64,000 nucleotides of DNA from Tumebacillus permanentifrigoris (GCF_003148565.1 NZ_QGGL01000002.1:1-64000); one strand, 5' to 3'. Counted from the first letter of the stretch, positions 7,263-16,481 are shown. Translations and numbers: made by a program. Notes: generated by a model not told the origin, from the sequence alone.

Positions 7263-8222
7263 TCAATCCCCCTGTTGAACTTTAAAATATGGCTCCTTCT
7301 CAATGATTGCAGCCTGTACTTTTTTCCTCAGCAACTCCTTAAAATCTACATCTTTCTCCAAAACATTTATCAATTCCTCAATATTCATCAAAATCACTAC
7401 TTTGTTTGCTAGTGCTTCCCTACATACACTTACCGCAGGTTCAGTAAAATCTGAAACTGATATTATTATGGCTCTGGCTTGTTGGCGATTATATATTCGA
7501 ACCAAGTGTTCTGAAACTTCCGCTCTGCCTATTGGATTTTTCCACCACTTCATTTCTACCAGATATATGTGGTTGTCAAGTTCTACTACCCCGTCTATTT
7601 GTTCTATTACCCCTTCTCCATTTTGGCCAACAATAGTAAATGATTCCTTTACTAAAATACTGTACTCTCTAAACAATCTGTTTAAGATTCCCTCCAGTTC
7701 TTTCCCTCTTTTTTGAGGGTCATTCACACCGAATAAACTATAAATATCAAATTTGATGTTCTCTATTCTTTCTCGTCGCTCTTTGATTGCTTTCACTTTT
7801 TCTTGATATTCTTTACGATGCTTTTCGTTTGCGATCTCCTGAGCTTTTTTCATCCTCGTGAACGAATCTTTAACATTAACTACCCTTTGAACTTCAGCAA
7901 CTAATCCTTTCGCTTTCAATTGGTCTTCAGGCCAGCAAAGGTAGAAACTCTCAAACTCATGTACTCGCCTGACAACTTCACGTCTTGTTCTTAGTAGTTC
8001 ATCACCTTTTTCGTTAATTCTAGTTAATATCGTCCTCGCTATTTCGTATTTTGTAATTGTATCAGGGCTAGTACGTACTCGATTAGTTAAATCGTTCAAA
8101 ATTGAATTGGGTATCCCACAACTCCTAAAGAAATCAAGCACTTGAATTTTGGAACGATTTAACAAAGGAATTGTATCAACAAGCAGATTCAAAACGTCTG
8201 GAGGGTAGTGATAAATTTCCAT
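7263..8222 (-). CDS. Mrr-like restriction endonuclease, PD-(D/E)xK fold (319 aa)
   Basis: The C-terminal half carries a nuclease core: a helix with GKELEGILNRLF, then EQIDGVVELDNHIYLVEMKW with the catalytic Asp and the ExK triad (VEMK), then a strand-helix block ARAIIISVSDF typical of Mrr-cat domains. The first 190 residues are helical and charged and may form a recognition or coiled-coil region (EKHRKEYQEKVKAIKERRER). Mrr-like enzymes cut DNA, often only modified DNA, so a type IV restriction or anti-phage role is likely. No methyltransferase is adjacent, which fits type IV rather than type II. GAAAGGGG lies 9 bases before the ATG. Repeat copy B provides its terminator. Confidence 0.75.
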   Translation of the reverse strand: MEIYHYPPDVLNLLVDTIPLLNRSKIQVLDFFRSCGIPNSILNDLTNRVRTSPDTITKYEIARTILTRINEKGDELLRTRREVVRRVHEFESFYLCWPEDQLKAKGLVAEVQRVVNVKDSFTRMKKAQEIANEKHRKEYQEKVKAIKERRERIENIKFDIYSLFGVNDPQKRGKELEGILNRLFREYSILVKESFTIVGQNGEGVIEQIDGVVELDNHIYLVEMKWWKNPIGRAEVSEHLVRIYNRQQARAIIISVSDFTEPAVSVCREALANKVVILMNIEELINVLEKDVDFKELLRKKVQAAIIEKEPYFKVQQGD

Positions 8223-8405
8223 ATTCGTTTGCCCCTTTCATAATACAAAATCTTTATTAGTTTTTTCTTTGATTATATCATATTTCTAAGATTACCTTTT
8301 GACAACATATTAAGATCAGAAAAGAGAATAACAGACCTTCAATCTGAAACCTCCCATTGTAACCGATACTCCTCAAAAGATGACAGTAACCCAACTTATG
8401 ACATC

Positions 8406-8530
8406 CCGATAAAAGAGTAGTTTTATACCAAACTTTAGCCTCAAATTTCTTCTGTAACGCACAAAAAGAAAGAGGGGTATACAGATGTACCCCTCGACTT
8501 CTAAAACGGCGTATATAGGCATATAGAGGC
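8406..8530 (-). repeat. Copy C of the interspersed repeat with perfect terminator hairpin
   Basis: The central hairpin GAGGGGTA / TACCCCTC (8472-8495) is perfect over 8 bp and on the minus strand is followed by TTTCTTTTTG. The copy begins within 15 bases of the stop codon of the helicase-like gene, so it forms its 3' end. Flanks match copy B (CCGATAAAA.GTAGTTTTAT) and copy A (CTGTAACG, GACTTCTAAA). Confidence 0.8.
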
Positions 8531-8542
8531 GATCTCGCTTCC

Positions 8543-10300
8543 TCATAGTCGTTCAATTGACCTATACGTCATCGTTATGACTTTGTTCTGTACCAGCCGA
8601 ACGATTCTCTCGTTCTTTAGATAGTCAGAAAAATGTGCTTGATCGATTCCTACCGCCTCGCGAATTTCCCTTTTCGAATAGACTCCTTTTTGCAGGGACT
8701 CAAAGTATTTTGCAAGCTCAATCACCCGCCTGTTGCGATTTTCATCCTTCTCCGCCTCCTGCCTCTCCTTGAAACCAAATTCAAACTCCTCGCGGTGAAC
8801 TACGTTTTTGAATCGGTGCAACACCAGCTTCACGACCTCAGGATCATTCGATACGATATTGAATTCCCCCTCCGGCTCCACGACACGTTGAATCCGTTTC
8901 AATGCTTGATACATCTCGGCGGCAATGTATCCAACCTGTACAGTCTTGTACTTTTTATTAGCAAAACGGCCATTACGCAGGGTCATCCCTTTTCGTCCTA
9001 GTCCCGTGAATGAGTATTGCTGGTAATGGACTAGGTATTGCTCAAACGGAAGATTAGGCGTTCCGATCAGCCAACACTTTTGAAACTTGGAGTAGTCATT
9101 CTTTCCGACAATATTCCCGTACCAGTTGATAACCACTTGTTGACCGCTATACTCAACATCTTTCTCATGTAGGAGCACATCCTCGATCTCCTCAGCGGCG
9201 AGATGGGCACACAGTTTCGCGGCGTAATTCTTGTGGCAGATTATCAGCAATTTTTCGTGGGGCTGCAAGGTTTCCTTGATCTTTCTCGCGATCTCTGGGA
9301 ACAGTTCAGCTTCATTTCGTTGGATATTGCTCTTGCTCGTATTGAATTTATACACATTGAATTTGCATTTCTCATGGTCAATGACCAAGCCTTGATTCAT
9401 GATCTGAAATTTGCGCGGATTCATTTTGTAGACTCCATCAATACTGGCAGATGCGTCGAGTATCAGATTAGTTGCTAATCCCCAATGACGATGAAGCGGG
9501 TGGACACCGGAGATGTTCCCTGCGTTGTATACACATACAGTGCCGTACCACACGTCTAACCCTTTGATGAAATAATCTACATCTTCCCACATTTTCTTAG
9601 GAGTACTTGACCAGTTCGCTTCCACAATGGACTTGAATTGAGTCACGATTTCAGGCTTGAACTTTGCCCTCACTTGAAAACACTGGTTCTTGGAATCCTG
9701 GAACTTATCAAGCCAGTCACGAAGAGGTTCACACACTCTATCAAACACTTCTTGGATCGACCTGTTGAATGCTCCCCGAACCGAATTATAGAGGGAATTT
9801 TTGAAAGTGTAGATGGGGAATGTCACTTTCTCATCGATCACTAGTACGTGCCGATTTTCTGTGAAGTAGTGTCTCTCTTTCTCATTCAGACAGAGTTTCA
9901 TATACCTGTCATGAGTGATGAATAGAACTCGAATGTTTTGGAGTTCTCCAGCCTTTCTAGCCCAATCTCCTGTCCAATTATCAGCGGTGATGCCAAGAAC
10001 ACTCCATTGTCCTTGACCGCTCAAATAATCAACTGCCCTGTCGATCTCTGCTTTGAACTTCTTGACGACTAGCACATTCCGTTGCCATGTCGGATCTGAC
10101 AAATACTGATTTAGAACCTTCAAGAGATGAAACGATTTCCCCAACCCACCTTCGAAATTCAGGACTAGAAAGTTGGTTTCTCCTGTTTCATAGGATGTGA
10201 CAACTTCCTCCAAGTACTTCATTTTCTTGATGTACTGATTTCCGTAATGTTTGGCGTAGGGATCATTTCGAAATAAGATTGGTAATTCCTCGTTCGTCAT
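8543..10300 (-). CDS. P-loop helicase-like protein (585 aa)
   Basis: A Walker A motif is seen near residue 50 (NFEGGLGKSFHLLK) and a Walker B-type motif near residue 155 (HVLVIDEKVTFP). A later block (YQALKRIQRVVEP) resembles the Q-x-x-R motif VI of superfamily 2 helicases. The last 45 residues (YSKREIREAVGIDQAHFSDY) look like a winged helix-turn-helix. I infer an ATP-driven nucleic-acid motor, perhaps for replication or maintenance of the mobile element, or part of a defence system with the nuclease downstream. The exact family is not recognised. AAGGAG lies 8 bases before the ATG. An AT-rich region with inverted repeats lies upstream. Confidence 0.6.
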   Translation of the reverse strand: MTNEELPILFRNDPYAKHYGNQYIKKMKYLEEVVTSYETGETNFLVLNFEGGLGKSFHLLKVLNQYLSDPTWQRNVLVVKKFKAEIDRAVDYLSGQGQWSVLGITADNWTGDWARKAGELQNIRVLFITHDRYMKLCLNEKERHYFTENRHVLVIDEKVTFPIYTFKNSLYNSVRGAFNRSIQEVFDRVCEPLRDWLDKFQDSKNQCFQVRAKFKPEIVTQFKSIVEANWSSTPKKMWEDVDYFIKGLDVWYGTVCVYNAGNISGVHPLHRHWGLATNLILDASASIDGVYKMNPRKFQIMNQGLVIDHEKCKFNVYKFNTSKSNIQRNEAELFPEIARKIKETLQPHEKLLIICHKNYAAKLCAHLAAEEIEDVLLHEKDVEYSGQQVVINWYGNIVGKNDYSKFQKCWLIGTPNLPFEQYLVHYQQYSFTGLGRKGMTLRNGRFANKKYKTVQVGYIAAEMYQALKRIQRVVEPEGEFNIVSNDPEVVKLVLHRFKNVVHREEFEFGFKERQEAEKDENRNRRVIELAKYFESLQKGVYSKREIREAVGIDQAHFSDYLKNERIVRLVQNKVITMTYRSIERL

Positions 10301-10700
10301 CTCGTTGCTCCTTCATGTTGAGGCGGGTTACGAGTCAGCCAAAGTTGTTCGAACACCACGAACAATTGGTAAAATTTTTGCGCACACGCAATTTTTTTAT
10401 CAACATTCTCACAGAAAAAAACTATCTCACACTATCATTGTTAATATTATATAGAGTTGACCGTGAGATGGCTTTTGAGCCCTGTTTTCTCCGCACTAAA
10501 AGACAAAAATACATAATTGCGAGTTCGCGGATTATGAACATTTAGATACGGAGTATCTAACATTGTCTGACTTGTAACCCTTCAAAAGATTGTATCTCTA
10601 CAGAGGATGATACTCTCTATCACGCGAATTGTAAACAATTATTTTAAATATAATTTATCACACTATGATATTTTCACTTTATATATCTTTCTCAGAACAA
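10301..10700. promoter_or_regulatory. AT-rich intergenic region with inverted and direct repeats
   Basis: A perfect inverted repeat TTAGATAC-GGA-GTATCTAA lies at 10542-10560. A second, GTATC...GATAC around CTCTACAGAG, lies at 10592-10613. TCACACTAT occurs near 10427 and again near 10658. The region is very AT-rich and lies upstream of the helicase-like gene, so it may hold operators or a replication origin. No gene is supported. Confidence 0.45.
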
Positions 10701-10730
10701 GAAAAAAGAGCGGGTCGAATTGACCCACTC
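10701..10730 (-). terminator. Rho-independent terminator after the integrase
   Basis: GAGTGGGTC / GACCCGCTC pairs over 9 bp (one G-U) around AATTC on the minus strand, followed by TTTTTTC. It lies directly after the integrase stop codon. Confidence 0.9.
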
Positions 10731-10740
10731 CAAGTACAAA

Positions 10741-11787
10741 CTAAGCATTCTTCCTCATGTTTCGTCTTGACGTTTTCTTCTCCAGAATTTGAATGATAGG
10801 AGAATATTGCTCATGTTGCTTTTTCAGAGCTTGCTTTGACAAATGCGTGTATCGGAGCACCATTCGCAGATCACGATGACCAAGCATCATTTGCAGATGT
10901 CGAATGTCTCCTCCATTTTCCAGAAACATTGTCGCCGCTGTATGACGGAATAGATGAGGATGAACTTTAGAAGTCAAGTTTGCCTTGGTCGCGTACTCTT
11001 TCAGTCTGTGACGGAAGTGATTTGCAGTCATCTGTTCCCCATAGTTTGAGAGGAACACAAAGTCCGCATTGAATTCCCTGTTCTCCTCGATCAACTCTTT
11101 CAGGAGGCTTGCTGTACTTTGCTGAATCGGAATCGTGCGAGACTTGCGATTCTTGGCGTTCTCCCCTCGTACAAGCACCATACCTGCTTCCAGATCAATG
11201 TCGGATACTTTGAGCGAGAGGGCTTCGTTAATCCTCAGAAACGAGTCGAGAAGCAGATTCATCAGCACATAATCACGAAAGTCACAAAATTGGCGTTGAG
11301 ACGGAATTTCGAGGAGTCGCTGCAATTCTTCCACTTTGAGGATCACAATCTCGTTTTCATTTTCCTCGACATTTTTAACCAACCTCATGGGATCGTGTTC
11401 AATATGATCCTCTGAATGCAGAAAGCCGAAGAATACTCTCAACGTTTTGAGGCGTGTATTCACGGTAACAGGAGATAATCCCACTGTCTTGTACTGTTCA
11501 TTCACAAATTGATGACCCTCAAACCGCACTTTTTCGTGGAGCATCCAGACGATGTAGTCACGAATCACAACGGGTGACAAAGAGTTTACTGTCCGCTCAA
11601 TCCCTTTGCTGTCGATGTAGGTAAGCAGGAACTTGTAGTTCTCGCGATATTGGTCAATCGTTCGCTTGGAGCGGCCTTCTGCCAGCTTCGCTCGAATAAA
11701 CTGTTCAAACAGGGTATCAAGGCACAGAGCGTCAAGTTCATGAGCACTGCGAGTTTGTTTCTTACGTTTACCAATCCGTTTATCCAT
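10741..11787 (-). CDS. Tyrosine recombinase / integrase (348 aa), intact
   Basis: An N-terminal SAM-like DNA-binding domain (residues 20-130) precedes a catalytic domain with all expected residues: Arg in DSFLRINEAL, the HxxR box HPHLFRHTAA, the second His in MLGHRDLRMV and the nucleophile Tyr in LRYTHLSKQ. I chose the ATG at 11787 because the longer frame upstream has low-complexity, unrelated sequence; the ribosome site there (GGGGGC) is only fair. The gene points away from a tRNA-Val-like relic about 160 bases upstream, the usual place for an integrase and its attachment site. It is therefore the best candidate for the enzyme that inserted the AT-rich island. Confidence 0.9.
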   Translation of the reverse strand: MDKRIGKRKKQTRSAHELDALCLDTLFEQFIRAKLAEGRSKRTIDQYRENYKFLLTYIDSKGIERTVNSLSPVVIRDYIVWMLHEKVRFEGHQFVNEQYKTVGLSPVTVNTRLKTLRVFFGFLHSEDHIEHDPMRLVKNVEENENEIVILKVEELQRLLEIPSQRQFCDFRDYVLMNLLLDSFLRINEALSLKVSDIDLEAGMVLVRGENAKNRKSRTIPIQQSTASLLKELIEENREFNADFVFLSNYGEQMTANHFRHRLKEYATKANLTSKVHPHLFRHTAATMFLENGGDIRHLQMMLGHRDLRMVLRYTHLSKQALKKQHEQYSPIIQILEKKTSRRNMRKNA

Positions 11788-11946
11788 ACAAAAAACGCCC
11801 CCATCCAATTTCTTGAATGATGAGCGTCCGCATAATACGTCCATTCGTAGCCACACCCTGTCACAAAGTGGAGCAACACCCTGTAAGGAAAAACTGTTCA
11901 GGGAACCGAAGGAGAAACGTTGATAGATCAAGGTTTTCTATTGTGA

Positions 11947-12019
11947 TACGATCAACAGGACTCGAACCTGCGACCCTCACCATGTCAAGGTGGTGCTCTA
12001 CATGCAGAGCTGTGGAAGA
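11947..12019 (-). pseudogene. tRNA-Val(GAC)-like relic, probable attachment site
   Basis: On the minus strand the D-arm (GCTC TGCATGTA GAGC), the anticodon arm (CACC TTGACAT GGTG, anticodon GAC) and the T-arm (GCAGG TTCGAGT CCTGT) can all be drawn. The 3' acceptor strand TGATCGT has no complementary 5' strand: the bases at that place read TCTTCCA. The first anticodon-stem pair is also lost. It is therefore unlikely to give a working tRNA. Such relics mark where an element recombined into a tRNA gene. Confidence 0.65.
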
Positions 12020-12257
12020 TTGTTCTCTATGAACTACCCTAAAAGTTGGCTCAAATGTTCCCGAAATGATCCTTCAACAGTAGATACATCAACAGCTTTC
12101 GCCTCGGACATCAGGGAGATTTCAATCAACTAATAGGACGGTTCTGCATGTGTACCGTACCGATCACCTGATCACACCACGCCAATGCGTCTTCCTTACT
12201 AAAAAGCCCACATCCCCCCCCCTAACGAATACCCGTAAGCCTGCTGTTTGATCATAT

Positions 12258-14477
12258 TCAAGAAGTCACCACCACACGTTCTACCTCCGGATGCGTCAAC
12301 GCCAGCTCCACCTCATACAGCACCTCACTAAACAGACGCGGCGGCACATCGCCCGGCAGTATCAAGTTCTGCACCGGGTTCCCATCCGACAGATAGCTCC
12401 CCCGTTTGATCGTCGTCGCACGGTAGAAGCGGAGCGTGGTCACGGTCACATCTGCCCCTTCGTCCGTGGAATCGGTTCGGATGCCATGATGATCCAATTG
12501 CGCCCCGACTCTCAGGCGCTGGTCGTCTTTGTAAAAATCAAAGTAGACGCCACCGTCCTGATTCAATCCTTTCGACCAGCCCAGTTTGGTCAGCCGGTTG
12601 AACAGCGTATGACTGCTGATCGTCACCCCATGATACCGTTCGATCTGAGTTCCGGCCCTCTCCTCGTCGGTGATGTGGTACACGAGCCGACTCAATTGCT
12701 CAAACGGGGCCTTCAATTCATCCGCCTCAAACTGCCGTAGCCACTGCACCCGCTCCTCCTCCGTGATCTCCAACGGATGCACCAGCCCGATCACGCTCCC
12801 CTCCTGTGCTTCGAAGGTCGCGCCATCTAGTGTCCTGCATGTCCCATCTGCTAGATACCGGAACGATTGCTGAAGCGCCCCCTCCTCATACAAACCCCAG
12901 AGCAACGCGGTGGCAAATTTCATCAGAATCGGGTTCTCCACGAACAGCTTCGACCACAATTCACGCGTCCACATGCGTTCCTTGACCATCGCCAGTTCAT
13001 AACGCGCCGCCTGAGCCTTGTACAGCGCCCGCAACTGCTTTTTCAACGCTTTGAAAAACTCCTTCGCCGCCTCCGCTTGCGCTTCGTCGTCTTTTTGACT
13101 CGGCTTCGGTAAGTTCTTAAACTGCTTGCCCCTCTCATCCACAACCACCAGATCAAGTGTCGGCGTCAACCGCAAACGGAATGTGCGAGTCCCATAGTCC
13201 AACACTTGCTCTCCGGCCGCATCGAATCCAAGCGTCGGCACCATGCGATCGGTTAACCCGTCCACATCCAGACCTAGCGCTCCAGCCGCTGCGAGAAATG
13301 ATTCCTCTGCACCTTCCTTCACGAGCTTGATCTTCGACTTCCGACGGAAGGTGTTTACCAGCAACAACGGCTCTTGCCCACCGGTCAGCGCCATCACGCG
13401 CAACGCGTAGCTCGACAATGCCCCACGCTTTTGTTTCGGCCATGCTTCGACCAACGTCTCCAACTGGTGCAACAACTGACTGTCGCCGGAGAAGACAGCG
13501 AGGGTGATCACCCATTTTTTCTTGGCCTCATACTCCGCTTGTACCCATGCCTCGAAGGTAGCCCGCGCCAGATCTTGCACATCCGATTCCTGCAAAAAGC
13601 GATGGATCGTGCTCGCTTCCAAATTCGGTCCCGGCTGGGTCTGTTCCGCGAGGGAGATCATCAGATATTGACGCACCGCATCTGGCGCAGCTTCGCCATC
13701 CTCTGCAAAGTGCAGGATCGGCAGCTGTTCGAGGTCGAGCCAGTTCAGGTATTGCTTGCGAATCCGTTTCAGTTGCCTCGTGCAGTACTCGACGATCTGC
13801 TCCTTGGTCTGCAGGGAGTTCATGTCTGGCAACGCTTCGCTGTCCTTGCGAACTTCGCCTGCGATGTAGCCGAGGAACAGGGCGAGGTTGTATTTCACCC
13901 CTTGGTTTCGCTCCTTCTCATAGGCTTGTTCGAGCAGTGCGCGACCTTTGGCGTCTCCCCACATGTAAATCGTCTGTGCCACCGCTTCCCGCACATGTTT
14001 GAGTTTGTGAAAAAGCATCTCCGCCAGTCGGTCGTCTAACTCCCGGTGCTTGGCGAGCAATTCGGCTGCGATCTCGCGGACTGCTTGTGAGGAATCCCCT
14101 AAATAGTCCAGCAGCACAGGTGCAAAAGCCGCCCCCTCCTCGACGTAGATCAAGGTGAGCATCTGCCCACGTTCCACGCGCAAGGCGGTCCCTAATGGTT
14201 CCAACATCGCCACACCGCCGATGCGGTAGAGAATTTGGAAGAGGCGTGATGTATTGGGTTTATGCGTGCGGAGGAAAAAGTAACTGTTCCCGATCTCCTG
14301 CCAAACCGATTCAAACTGCGCGTCACTCAGGTCGTTTTCCGGCAACAACGGCAACACGTCAGCCGCCACACCTTGATGAAGAATATAGTCTTGGCAGCGC
14401 TCCAGCAAGTCCTCGGAAACCCCGCAGGCTGTCAACCACTGGAGCGCATATTCCATATAATAGTCAGGAAGATTCAT
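12258..14477 (-). CDS. DUF4132 domain protein (739 aa)
   Basis: The C-terminal third (LRQFEADELKAPFEQLSR, then ISSHTLFNRLTKLGW and the closing SEVLYEVELALTHPEV) matches the DUF4132 pattern seen in large bacterial proteins that sometimes also carry WGR or HEAT domains. The middle contains HEAT-like helical repeats (SSQAVREIAAELLAKHRELD, LKHVREAVAQTIYMWGD). I chose the ATG at 14477, which has AAAGGTGG 8-9 bases before it; the frame extends 18 codons further without a good site. It is cytosolic, with no signal peptide. The function of the family is not established. It marks the start of GC-rich, core-like DNA right of the mobile island and is transcribed divergently from the protease gene. Confidence 0.7.
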   Translation of the reverse strand: MNLPDYYMEYALQWLTACGVSEDLLERCQDYILHQGVAADVLPLLPENDLSDAQFESVWQEIGNSYFFLRTHKPNTSRLFQILYRIGGVAMLEPLGTALRVERGQMLTLIYVEEGAAFAPVLLDYLGDSSQAVREIAAELLAKHRELDDRLAEMLFHKLKHVREAVAQTIYMWGDAKGRALLEQAYEKERNQGVKYNLALFLGYIAGEVRKDSEALPDMNSLQTKEQIVEYCTRQLKRIRKQYLNWLDLEQLPILHFAEDGEAAPDAVRQYLMISLAEQTQPGPNLEASTIHRFLQESDVQDLARATFEAWVQAEYEAKKKWVITLAVFSGDSQLLHQLETLVEAWPKQKRGALSSYALRVMALTGGQEPLLLVNTFRRKSKIKLVKEGAEESFLAAAGALGLDVDGLTDRMVPTLGFDAAGEQVLDYGTRTFRLRLTPTLDLVVVDERGKQFKNLPKPSQKDDEAQAEAAKEFFKALKKQLRALYKAQAARYELAMVKERMWTRELWSKLFVENPILMKFATALLWGLYEEGALQQSFRYLADGTCRTLDGATFEAQEGSVIGLVHPLEITEEERVQWLRQFEADELKAPFEQLSRLVYHITDEERAGTQIERYHGVTISSHTLFNRLTKLGWSKGLNQDGGVYFDFYKDDQRLRVGAQLDHHGIRTDSTDEGADVTVTTLRFYRATTIKRGSYLSDGNPVQNLILPGDVPPRLFSEVLYEVELALTHPEVERVVVTS

Positions 14478-14651
14478 TCGATGGTGCCACCTTTCTCGTT
14501 CTGAACAGTACATTATTCGTTTCCGATTCACCTACTCCTCCAATGTCTGAATGATTTACGGTACTTAAATTACGTATTGCATGATTTTATATCACGCGGT
14601 AAATTTATCTACATAATCATCCAAAATTTTGATGTGGAGGGAATTATACCT

Positions 14652-15923
14652 ATGGGAAACTTATACAGGAAAACAATCGCTACCCTGTCAGTCGTCGCCT
14701 CCCTTTCCGTGCTCGTCTCAACACCTACTTATGCAGAGAACCCTACATCCGCACCTGTTGCTAAAGAAAGCGTTGCAGAAAAAAAGGAAATTACGCTTCA
14801 GGAAGCCTCAAAACTTGCCATTTGGTTTATGGCAGACAACATCAAATCCAATCCAGATTGCATATGGAATTCCGAAACACGAATTGCACAGGTAACCACG
14901 CTTTACGATGCAGAGGATACTGTGACCGGTTATGCCGTACAGTTTACCAAAAATGAGACGGACAATGGCTACATCGTCGTTTCTGCAATGGGTGACCAAA
15001 ACCTGATCCAAGAATATGCCTATGAAGGCACGCCGCTGTTCAACAGTATCACTGATGGTCAATTTGACAAGGCCTACTACGTCGCTCCATTAACCTATGC
15101 GGTAAAAAATGGAGGTGGAGTATTCGGGCTAGATGATTTATCTAAAAAATCGGTCAAAATTCCTCCCGACAAACTGAAAAACCAATTTAAACATAATCTC
15201 AACAAACTGTATAATAACAAGGAAGCCCTCAACAAAATCCGTACTGTCGATTTCAACCTGCTTCCGTATATGGGCTTTGCAGGTACTGCTTCCAATGCTT
15301 CCGGTTACGGTGGCATTACCGACACAACAGCCTATGTAAACGATAAGTACGGAAGTGGATGGACGGCTGCATACTATGGCACCTTACAACCGAACATTTA
15401 CGCGCACTTGTTAAGTGACTTTGAACCGAATGTCAACAACTGCACGCTTGTCGGACTCACAACGATTTTCGAATATTACCGGACGAACAGCATCATGAGT
15501 AGCATACCTTCTTCTAACTCAACCCTCTACTCAGACGTTAAAAAAATTGCCAGCGATAAATATGGGTATACAGCTGTAGGTGGAACCCCTCCACTCAATA
15601 TCTCAAGTATCGCCACTGACCTTATGAGGAAATATGGGAATACAAGTGGAAGTTCAAACTCCGTGTATGTTTGGACATGGTCGACAATCACTGACGATAT
15701 CGACAGAAAACGTCCGTTGCTTTGCAACATCAATTCAGGTTATTATACAAATCATACGGTGGTCGTTGTTGGTTACAATGCATACTCCCGTAACTGGTAT
15801 GATAACAACAAAGAGTTCTTTAAGGTTTACGATGGTTATACCTACAGCAACCGATATATCGATTGGGATGAATTCTCTTCGACAAACGGGCCTTACGCAA
15901 GTTTTACGCATATCAACCCGTAA
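14652..15923 (+). CDS. Secreted papain-like cysteine protease (C39/streptopain-like, 423 aa)
   Basis: The start at 14652 is preceded by GGAGGG and gives a clear signal peptide (MGNLYRKTIATLSVVASLSV, cleavage after TYA). A propeptide-like region follows (residues 40-200, with GYIVVSAMGDQN reminiscent of streptopain and Spi inhibitor folds). The catalytic domain has a Cys in NNCTLVGLTTIFEYY, a His in YYTNHTVVVVGYNAY and an Asp/Asn-rich strand FKVYDGYT. This order suits clan CA peptidases. The enzyme would be exported and act outside the cell. It is followed by a long stem-loop and a two-TM protein that may be co-expressed. Substrate is unknown. Confidence 0.75.
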   Translation: MGNLYRKTIATLSVVASLSVLVSTPTYAENPTSAPVAKESVAEKKEITLQEASKLAIWFMADNIKSNPDCIWNSETRIAQVTTLYDAEDTVTGYAVQFTKNETDNGYIVVSAMGDQNLIQEYAYEGTPLFNSITDGQFDKAYYVAPLTYAVKNGGGVFGLDDLSKKSVKIPPDKLKNQFKHNLNKLYNNKEALNKIRTVDFNLLPYMGFAGTASNASGYGGITDTTAYVNDKYGSGWTAAYYGTLQPNIYAHLLSDFEPNVNNCTLVGLTTIFEYYRTNSIMSSIPSSNSTLYSDVKKIASDKYGYTAVGGTPPLNISSIATDLMRKYGNTSGSSNSVYVWTWSTITDDIDRKRPLLCNINSGYYTNHTVVVVGYNAYSRNWYDNNKEFFKVYDGYTYSNRYIDWDEFSSTNGPYASFTHINP

Positions 15924-15940
15924 GTTCAAAATAGTTTATG

Positions 15941-15971
15941 GAAGGTAGGTATCCACCAGATACCTACCTTC
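15941..15971 (+). terminator. 13-bp stem-loop between protease and membrane protein
   Basis: GAAGGTAGGTATC pairs perfectly with GATACCTACCTTC around CACCA. There is no T-tract, so it may act as an mRNA-stabilising or attenuating structure rather than a full terminator. Confidence 0.6.
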
Positions 15972-15992
15972 TATCCATCCAGGAGGTATTCA

Positions 15993-16478
15993 ATGACCAT
16001 CGTAAAGTTTCTTTCACTTGTCGCATTCCTTGTCGTTCTGTACATTTTGATAGGTCGGTATGTACCCGGTCGACGGATCAAGTTGCTCGCCTTCCTTGTC
16101 CTCACCTTGCTTGTCGTTAGTGCAGTAAGCAGTGTCTACGTCTATGCAACGAACACCGCCTTTCGTTGGTCAATCGATTCACGTTGGAACCCAACCGCAT
16201 CCCATCAAAGCCTCTCCAGTTCGAACGCTCTTCCGTTGCCACCGAATACGGCATTCATTGCCCGCTACTCGGAAACTGGAGTAAGTTATTTTACCCCAGC
16301 ATCTGAACCCGAATTGCTCTCCTACTTCACCTCGTTAGCAGACAACCATCAGACGACCAAGACCCACGACACCGAAACGTGGACAATCCTCTACCAATCC
16401 CACAAGTACACCATTCAAATTGAGTCCTATGCAAACCCCGAGGGTAGTGTATTAAGAGTAGATTCCAACTCCTACTGA
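15993..16478 (+). CDS. Two-TM membrane protein of unknown function (161 aa)
   Basis: Two membrane segments are seen (residues 3-21, VKFLSLVAFLVVLYILIGR, and 30-52, LLAFLVLTLLVVSAVSSVYV), followed by a roughly 105-residue extracellular Ser/Thr-rich domain. AGGAGG lies 6 bases before the ATG at 15993. It follows the protease gene by 70 bases in the same direction and is closed by a strong bidirectional terminator. I do not recognise the extracellular domain. Confidence 0.65.
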   Translation: MTIVKFLSLVAFLVVLYILIGRYVPGRRIKLLAFLVLTLLVVSAVSSVYVYATNTAFRWSIDSRWNPTASHQSLSSSNALPLPPNTAFIARYSETGVSYFTPASEPELLSYFTSLADNHQTTKTHDTETWTILYQSHKYTIQIESYANPEGSVLRVDSNSY

Positions 16479-16481
16479 GCA

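Noticed and set aside
6717-8530. Integron attC sites as explanation of the three repeats
   Set aside because: The copies follow genes and lie on one strand, but I do not find the paired RYYYAAC/GTTRRRY core sites or an integron-type integrase.
8278-8556. 92-residue minus-strand frame overlapping repeat copy C
   Set aside because: It is made mostly of repeat and terminator sequence, has no ribosome site and overlaps the helicase-like gene's end.
11947-12019. Functional tRNA-Val
   Set aside because: The acceptor stem does not pair and the first anticodon-stem pair is lost.
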